This document shows, piece after piece, positions 59,123 to 64,000 of a DNA stretch of 64,000 nucleotides (position 1 is its first letter; every line of letters starts with the position of its first letter). Location: assembly GCA_902581605.1 (NCBI GenBank), contig CACHPE010000003.1, positions 46,978 to 110,977 of the forward strand, read 5' to 3'. Source of the DNA: an uncultured Pelagibacteraceae bacterium. GTDB taxonomy: Bacteria > Pseudomonadota > Alphaproteobacteria > Pelagibacterales > Pelagibacteraceae. The notes under the pieces were generated by a model. That model ran no database searches. It saw only the letters and a list, made by a program, of their open reading frames with translations, and was not told the origin of the DNA. The position numbers were made by a program, and so were the translations under genes.

Positions 59123-61276
59123 ATGGAGTATTTAAAAAAATATCCAAAATTATTTCAATGGTTATTTTTATTAATTGTATTTTTTGCTTTATGTTTTGCA
59201 ATTGATGTTCCTGAAACTTATAAATTTATAAGAGGCCAGGCTGAATTTGTTAAAGATCCAAACCAAAGTGTTTACTTTTTTCTAGGTAAAGAGGTTAGGT
59301 ATTATGCCTTTGATGTATTTTGGAGATTGCCTCCACTTCTAGGATGGCTGCCTATTTGGATAAACGACTCTTTATTTTTCTTAATGAATGAATGGATGCC
59401 AATGGAGTTTTGGAACGAAGATACTCAAGAATTTAAAACTCGACCATTATTATTAGAGATAAGTAGAAATTTAACTTCATTTATGACTTTTTTAATTGAA
59501 TTAATTAGGGAAATTTTACTTGGAGGTTTAGAAACTATTGTTGCATTTACAAGTTGGGATTTTATTGATGCTTATCCATGGTTAGAGTTGCCAGGTTTAC
59601 CTTGGACCATTGTTGCAGCTGGAGCAGCTCTACTATCTTATAAATTAAGTGGAAAAGGATTGGCTTTGTTTGCAGGTTTAACAATGATCTATATTTCTAT
59701 ATTTGGTCAATGGAAACCATCAATGCAAACGCTTTCTTTTATACTTGTTGCAGCTCCACTTTCATTTATTTTTGGTTTAGGCCTAGGTATTGCAGCTTAT
59801 AAAAGTAAACGTGTTGAAAAAGCATTGTACCCAATTCTTCTAGTAATGCAGACTATGCCACAATACGCTGTATTAGTTCCTGCACTTGTTTTATTTGGAG
59901 TAGGTGATCACGCTGCTGTAATTATTACTATGGTTGTTGCGGTTCCTCCAATGATATTATTAACAATATTAGGTTTAAGAGCTATACCACCAGAAGTTAT
60001 TGAAGCTGGAAGAATGAGTGGCTGTACCAATTGGCAATTAATGTTCAAGGTACTAATTCCAACAGCAAGAAGAGATATTTTAATTGGAGTTAACCAAGTT
60101 ATTATGGTTTGTTTTTCAATGGCAGTTATATCTGCGTTCATTGGCGCGAAAGGATTAGGATTTAATTTGTTGTTAGCACTTAATCAGCTCAATATAGGGC
60201 TGGCACTTGAGGCTGGTTTATGTATTAGTTTAATTGCAATTTTACTTGATAAAATGTCTTTGGCATGGGCAAATAAACAAACAGATTATTTTGGTAATCT
60301 GACATTTTTCCAAAGAAATAAAAACGCAATATTTTTTGCAGCTTCATTCGTAATTGGAATAATTCTTGCATACGTTGGGACTTTTATTTTCAAAGGTAGT
60401 TTTAATTACTTGTTTGAAATTCCTCATAATAAAGGAATATCAACAGCAGATTTTTGGAATAAAGGAGTTGATTGGATTTTTGATACTTTCTTCGTGTATA
60501 TTAAAGCATTCAATACATGGTTAATTCAAGATGTGCTTCAGCCGATGAGAGCTTTATATTTAAGAATGCCTGCAGTAGCTACATTGGTACTAGCAGTTGG
60601 TGCAGGATATTTAATTGGAGGAGTTCGATCAGCATTAGTTGTTGCTGCTTTGACTTTATTTATAGCATTAAGTCCATGGTGGGATAGAGCACTAGTAACG
60701 TTATACATGGCAACTTTTGGTGTAGTTATTTCTTGTTTAATAGGATTTACAGTTGGAACATTATGTTTTCAAAACAAAAAATCTGCAGCATTTATGCTAG
60801 GTGTTTGTGATATATTTCAAACATTCCCATCATTTGTATATTTAATTCCTGTAATGATGCTTTTTGGAATAACAGATACATCTGTTTTAATTGCTGTAAT
60901 TGTCTATGCAACAATTCCTGCAACTAGATATACAATAGAAGGACTTAGAAGTGTTCCTGTTGGCTTACATGAAGCTGCAACAATGTCTGGTGTAAATAAA
61001 TTTCAAAGATTAACAAAAATTGAGTTTCCATTAGCATTTCCACATATGATGCTTGGTTTAAATCAAACAATAGTTTTTGCTTTATTTATGGTGATAATTG
61101 GAGCTTTCATTGGAACAGAAGATCTTGGTCAATACATTTTAAAAGCACTTTCAGATAAAAATGGAGCAGGAATTGGTTTAACTCTCGGTATCTGTGTTGC
61201 GTTTATAGGATTGATTTTTGATAATTTGATTAGAACTTGGGTTGGAAAAAGAAAAAAACATCTTGGCATAGCTTAG
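59123..61276 (+). CDS. tmoW: Tandem-duplicated TMAO/betaine-type ABC permease (TmoW)
   Basis: A 717-residue permease that contains two full BPD_transp_1 domains. Copy 1 (about 200-400) has EAGRMSGCTNWQLMFKVLIPTARRDILIGVNQVIM...GAKGLG. Copy 2 (about 525-705) has EAATMSGVNKFQRLTKIEFPLAFPHMMLGLNQTIV...GTEDLG. The matching ATPase-contact loops and glycine-rich ends indicate internal duplication, so one polypeptide probably replaces a permease homodimer. A hydrophobic N-terminal part (residues 10-195) precedes copy 1 and a charged linker with several Trp lies near 445-465. It follows tmoV by three bases. Confidence 0.86.
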   Translation: MEYLKKYPKLFQWLFLLIVFFALCFAIDVPETYKFIRGQAEFVKDPNQSVYFFLGKEVRYYAFDVFWRLPPLLGWLPIWINDSLFFLMNEWMPMEFWNEDTQEFKTRPLLLEISRNLTSFMTFLIELIREILLGGLETIVAFTSWDFIDAYPWLELPGLPWTIVAAGAALLSYKLSGKGLALFAGLTMIYISIFGQWKPSMQTLSFILVAAPLSFIFGLGLGIAAYKSKRVEKALYPILLVMQTMPQYAVLVPALVLFGVGDHAAVIITMVVAVPPMILLTILGLRAIPPEVIEAGRMSGCTNWQLMFKVLIPTARRDILIGVNQVIMVCFSMAVISAFIGAKGLGFNLLLALNQLNIGLALEAGLCISLIAILLDKMSLAWANKQTDYFGNLTFFQRNKNAIFFAASFVIGIILAYVGTFIFKGSFNYLFEIPHNKGISTADFWNKGVDWIFDTFFVYIKAFNTWLIQDVLQPMRALYLRMPAVATLVLAVGAGYLIGGVRSALVVAALTLFIALSPWWDRALVTLYMATFGVVISCLIGFTVGTLCFQNKKSAAFMLGVCDIFQTFPSFVYLIPVMMLFGITDTSVLIAVIVYATIPATRYTIEGLRSVPVGLHEAATMSGVNKFQRLTKIEFPLAFPHMMLGLNQTIVFALFMVIIGAFIGTEDLGQYILKALSDKNGAGIGLTLGICVAFIGLIFDNLIRTWVGKRKKHLGIA

Positions 61277-61280
61277 TATT

Positions 61281-62759
61281 TTGAAAAAATTTATTGTCTC
61301 CATTGATCAAGGAACAACCTCGTCAAGAGTTGTTTTGTTTGACACTAAAGGGAATATTAAATTTATTTCTCAATATGAATTCAAACAATACTTTCCTAGA
61401 AATGGATGGGTAGAACATAATCCAAATGAAATTTGGTCGACAACACTTAAAGCATTAAAGCAAGTAATTAAAAAAGCTAAAAGTTTAAAAGGTAATATAC
61501 TTACTATTGGAATTACAAATCAAAGGGAAACTACAATTTTGTGGAATAAAAAAACTGGAAAACCTATTTATAATGCGATCGTATGGCAAGATAGAAGAAC
61601 CCAGGAATATTGTAAATCTCTAAAGAATAAAAATTATGAAAATACTTTTAGAAAAAAAACAGGGTTATTTATAGATCCTTATTTTTCTGCCACTAAAATA
61701 AAATGGATTTTAGATAATGTTAAAGTTTCAAAAAAATTACTAAAAACTAATAATTTATTGTTTGGTACGGTGGATACCTTCTTGATCTGGAAATTAACCA
61801 AAGGTAAACAGCATTTAACCGAAGCTACCAACGCAAGTAGAACAATGTTGTTTAATATCAATAACAATAAATGGGATAATGAAATTTTACAGAAATTAAA
61901 AATTCCAAGGAGTATCTTGCCTGAGGTAAAAAATTCTGCAGATAATTTTGGAAAAACAGATAAGAGAGTTACAGGAAAAGAAATACCAATTTCAGCTGTT
62001 TTAGGAGATCAACAAGCAGCAGCTGTAGGACAAGCTTGTTTTGAAAAGGGATCTATAAAAAGTACTTATGGTACTGGTGCTTTTGTAATAATGAACACTG
62101 GATTAAAAAAAATAAATTCAAAAAATAAGTTATTAACTACAATTTGTTACCGATTGAATAATAAGACTACGTATGCTCTTGAAGGATCTATTTTCATAGC
62201 AGGAGCAGGCGTACAATGGTTAAGGGATAAAATTAAATTAATAAACAATGCTTACGAAACTGAAAAAATAGCTAAATCAACAAAAAGCAATAATGAAGTT
62301 TATGTTGTCCCAGCTTTTAGTGGAATAGGCGCACCTTATTGGAGACCTGACGCCAGAGGTTTAATAACAGGACTTACAAGAGATAGTGATTGGAAAACTT
62401 TAGTGAGAGCAACCGTCGAGTCTGTTGCTTATCAAAGTTATGACTTATTTTACTCAATGAATAAAGATGGTTTAAAGCCTAGAATAGTTAAAATTGATGG
62501 GGGAATGGTAGCTAATAATTGGTTCTCACAATTTTTAGCAGATGTAATTAATTTAAAAGTAATTCGACCTAAAGTCTTAGAAACCACTGCTTTAGGAGCA
62601 GCTTTGTTTGCAGGTTATCAAGTCGGAGAATTCAAATCATTAAATCAAATTAAAAATACATGGAAAAAAGATACAGCTTTTAAGCCGAAAATTAATAAAA
62701 AACTAAGAAATCATATATTGCATGGTTGGAAGCAAGCAATTAAAAAAACCTTAGCATAA
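61281..62759 (+). CDS. glpK: Glycerol kinase
   Basis: A 492-residue FGGY-family kinase producing sn-glycerol 3-phosphate. It starts at TTG 61281, since MKKFIVSIDQGTTSSRVVLFD is the canonical N-terminus and no ATG lies upstream in a good place. Other landmarks are WVEHNPNEIW, GITNQRETTILW, AIVWQDRRT, TEATNASRTMLFN, LGDQQAAAVGQACFEKGSIKSTYGTGAF and IDGGMVANNWFSQFLADV. All are glycerol kinase signatures. It is 4 bases after tmoW and 7 bases before gpsA, so it reads with them. The rare start codon could keep expression low. Confidence 0.93.
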   Translation: MKKFIVSIDQGTTSSRVVLFDTKGNIKFISQYEFKQYFPRNGWVEHNPNEIWSTTLKALKQVIKKAKSLKGNILTIGITNQRETTILWNKKTGKPIYNAIVWQDRRTQEYCKSLKNKNYENTFRKKTGLFIDPYFSATKIKWILDNVKVSKKLLKTNNLLFGTVDTFLIWKLTKGKQHLTEATNASRTMLFNINNNKWDNEILQKLKIPRSILPEVKNSADNFGKTDKRVTGKEIPISAVLGDQQAAAVGQACFEKGSIKSTYGTGAFVIMNTGLKKINSKNKLLTTICYRLNNKTTYALEGSIFIAGAGVQWLRDKIKLINNAYETEKIAKSTKSNNEVYVVPAFSGIGAPYWRPDARGLITGLTRDSDWKTLVRATVESVAYQSYDLFYSMNKDGLKPRIVKIDGGMVANNWFSQFLADVINLKVIRPKVLETTALGAALFAGYQVGEFKSLNQIKNTWKKDTAFKPKINKKLRNHILHGWKQAIKKTLA

Positions 62760-62766
62760 AGATAAA

Positions 62767-63723
62767 ATGAAAAAAATATTAATTGTTGGTGCTGGAGCTA
62801 TGGGAGCTGCTTTCTCGATACCATTGTTAGATAATGGTCACTCGGTTACATTAACAGAGCCATATAATTTTAAATTATTACAAAAATTAAACTTAAAAAA
62901 AAAAATTCACCCATCATTAAATATAAATTTACCACAAAAGTTAAAAATAAATAAATTTTCAAGCGACATCTTAAATCAGAAATGGGACTTAATTGTAATT
63001 GCTGTGAGTTCTATTGGAATAGACTTGGTTGGAAAAAATTTATCAAAACTTAGACTTAAATCACCTATTTTAGTATTAACAAAAGGTCTTAAATTAGATG
63101 GTAGCAATTTAATTTCAATGTCTAGTTTATTAAGAAAGTATAACAAAAATTTAAATATTTCAGTTTTGAAAGGCCCATGTTTAGCAAAAGAATTAGCTAG
63201 AAAGGTTAAAAGCTTCACAGTTGTTGCAAACAAAAATATTAAAATTGCAAAAAAAATTGGAAAATTAATTTCAACAAATTATTACCAAACTGAATTTAGT
63301 AGAGACGTTAATGGAGTTGAGTTTTTATCTGCAATAAAAAATATTTATTCAATGATAATTGGATCTGGACAATGGCATAATACATCATCGGCTTTGTTCA
63401 GAAAATCAATTGATGAAATGAAATATCTTGCAAATTATTTTAAAGGAAAAAAGGAAACTGTTTATGGTCTGGCAGGTTTAGGAGATTTATACGTGAGTGC
63501 AATGGGAGGAAGAAATAGTAAAATGGGAGAATATCTTGGAAAAGGCTATACTTTTACCCGGGCAAAGAAAAAGTTTATGAAAAATGATACAGTGGAAGGT
63601 GCTGATTTAGCAACAGAAATTGCTCCTTTTGTATTTAAAAAAATTAATAAACGAAAAGTTCCGTTAATGATCTCTTTATTAGAGGCAATTGTTAAAAACA
63701 AAAAATTAAAAATTAAATATTAA
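62767..63723 (+). CDS. gpsA: NAD(P)-dependent glycerol-3-phosphate dehydrogenase
   Basis: A 318-residue GpsA-family dehydrogenase linking dihydroxyacetone phosphate and glycerol 3-phosphate. The dinucleotide motif is VGAGAMGAAFSIPLLDNGHSV (5-25). LTKGLKLDGSNL, VLKGPCLAKELAR, FLSAIKNIYSMIIGSGQW with the catalytic Lys, and GLAGLGDLYVSAMGGRNSKMGEYLGKG follow. It follows glpK by 7 bases, so glycerol 3-phosphate could enter both lipid synthesis and glycolysis. It ends 4 bases from the convergent stop of the Tmm-like gene. Length and motifs are normal for GpsA, though the N-terminal 30-90 region is unusually Lys-rich. Confidence 0.9.
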   Translation: MKKILIVGAGAMGAAFSIPLLDNGHSVTLTEPYNFKLLQKLNLKKKIHPSLNINLPQKLKINKFSSDILNQKWDLIVIAVSSIGIDLVGKNLSKLRLKSPILVLTKGLKLDGSNLISMSSLLRKYNKNLNISVLKGPCLAKELARKVKSFTVVANKNIKIAKKIGKLISTNYYQTEFSRDVNGVEFLSAIKNIYSMIIGSGQWHNTSSALFRKSIDEMKYLANYFKGKKETVYGLAGLGDLYVSAMGGRNSKMGEYLGKGYTFTRAKKKFMKNDTVEGADLATEIAPFVFKKINKRKVPLMISLLEAIVKNKKLKIKY

Positions 63724-63727
63724 TTTT

Positions 63728-64000
63728 CTATTTATTTAAAAAAGTTTTCATAGAGTCATCCATCGCTTTTTCCCAAGGTGTATGATGAATTGGTGCAACT
63801 GATCCAGTCACAGGAGATGAAAATGATTTATTTCTATAAGTTAGAATATCCTCTACTTTATGATGTTCCCATTCTTTGAAATGTTTCCTAATTAATTCAA
63901 AATCAATTTTAGGATAATCGGACATATCATGAAGTTCTTTGGTATACTCCGTTTGAAAATCAATCATTTGATCAGGATTTTCTAATTTTTCTTCCATTGA
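63728..64000 (-). CDS. tmm: Trimethylamine monooxygenase (Tmm) C-terminal fragment, cut by window edge
   Basis: The minus-strand frame is open from its stop at 63728 to the window end (the codon at 63998-64000 reads Ser), so only the last 90 residues are visible and the true start lies to the right. The fragment, with IDFQTEYTKELHDMSDYP, FKEWEHHKVEDILTYRN, FSSPVTGSVAPIHHTPW and the end DDSMKTFLNK, matches what I recall of Tmm C-termini. This flavin monooxygenase oxidises trimethylamine to TMAO. The context of tdm and tmoXVW in the same region supports the call. The flavin- and NADPH-binding motifs lie outside the window. Confidence 0.75.
   Translation of the reverse strand, partial: SMEEKLENPDQMIDFQTEYTKELHDMSDYPKIDFELIRKHFKEWEHHKVEDILTYRNKSFSSPVTGSVAPIHHTPWEKAMDDSMKTFLNK

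Noticed and set aside
1..64000. tRNA genes, CRISPR arrays, insertion sequences, prophage
   Set aside because: No cloverleaf-like segment, spaced direct repeats, transposase or phage gene could be found; intergenic spaces are too short for most of these.

Overview
The window looks like a piece of a SAR11 (Pelagibacterales) alphaproteobacterial chromosome. It is strongly AT-rich. Genes are packed almost without gaps: many start and stop codons overlap (ATGA, TAATG), four convergent gene pairs meet with overlaps or gaps under 10 bases, and no intergenic stretch exceeds about 150 bases. The content is dominated by ABC uptake systems and by catabolism of small nitrogen compounds and methylated osmolytes, as expected for this oligotrophic marine group. 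This is inferred from gene content and compactness; no marker gene was placed in a tree. I see no rRNA, tRNA, CRISPR array, insertion sequence or prophage.

Layout. 1-4.8 kb: branched-chain amino acid permeases (livH cut at the left edge, livM), an MFS transporter and a convergent binding protein, separated by a bidirectional terminator. 4.9-10.6 kb (minus): an uncharacterised five-gene catabolic operon of luciferase-like monooxygenase, Xsc-like thiamine-diphosphate enzyme, DUF1185 protein, alpha/beta hydrolase and aldehyde dehydrogenase. 10.7-14.2 kb (minus): 2-oxoglutarate oxygenase, DMT transporter, thioesterase and an orphan ProV ATPase. 14.3-19.4 kb: class II aldolase and a gamma-butyrobetaine-hydroxylase-like oxygenase, convergent with an aldehyde dehydrogenase, a beta-hydroxyacid dehydrogenase and a DMT transporter. 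19.5-28.2 kb: an EutA-like isomerase, a DoeA/ectoine-hydrolase-like M24 protein, a PotABCD-type importer and a FadN-type beta-oxidation fusion. 28.2-33.2 kb: cyclophilin, a small secreted metalloprotease candidate, an agmatinase-family enzyme, a second close aldehyde dehydrogenase paralogue and an ArgE-family deacetylase. 33.3-42.1 kb: housekeeping (CsaA, LysE-type exporter, aconitase, YfgM/BamB-like pair, cupin, ZapE, YjbQ, photolyase). 42.2-46.5 kb: DpaL-like lyase, GlnT-like ligase, two tiny membrane proteins and an ammonium transporter.

46.6-64 kb is a methylated-amine module. It holds the three N-methylglutamate-synthase-type subunits, gamma-glutamylmethylamide synthetase, a sarcosine-oxidase-like flavoprotein, a small winged-helix-like protein and TMAO demethylase (tdm). 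Divergent from tdm is a TMAO-type importer (tmoX, tmoV, tmoW), interrupted by a terminator, a MORN-repeat protein and a membrane protein. glpK and gpsA follow, and the right edge cuts the C-terminus of what looks like trimethylamine monooxygenase (tmm).

Together these genes would import TMAO (or make it from TMA with Tmm), demethylate it with Tdm, and pass methylamine nitrogen through glutamylation to N-methylglutamate. A dimethylamine-to-methylamine step and the other NMG-dehydrogenase subunits are not visible here. The most novel parts are the 4.9-10.6 kb operon, the EutA/DoeA/Pot cluster, and the small unassigned genes inside the methylamine module.
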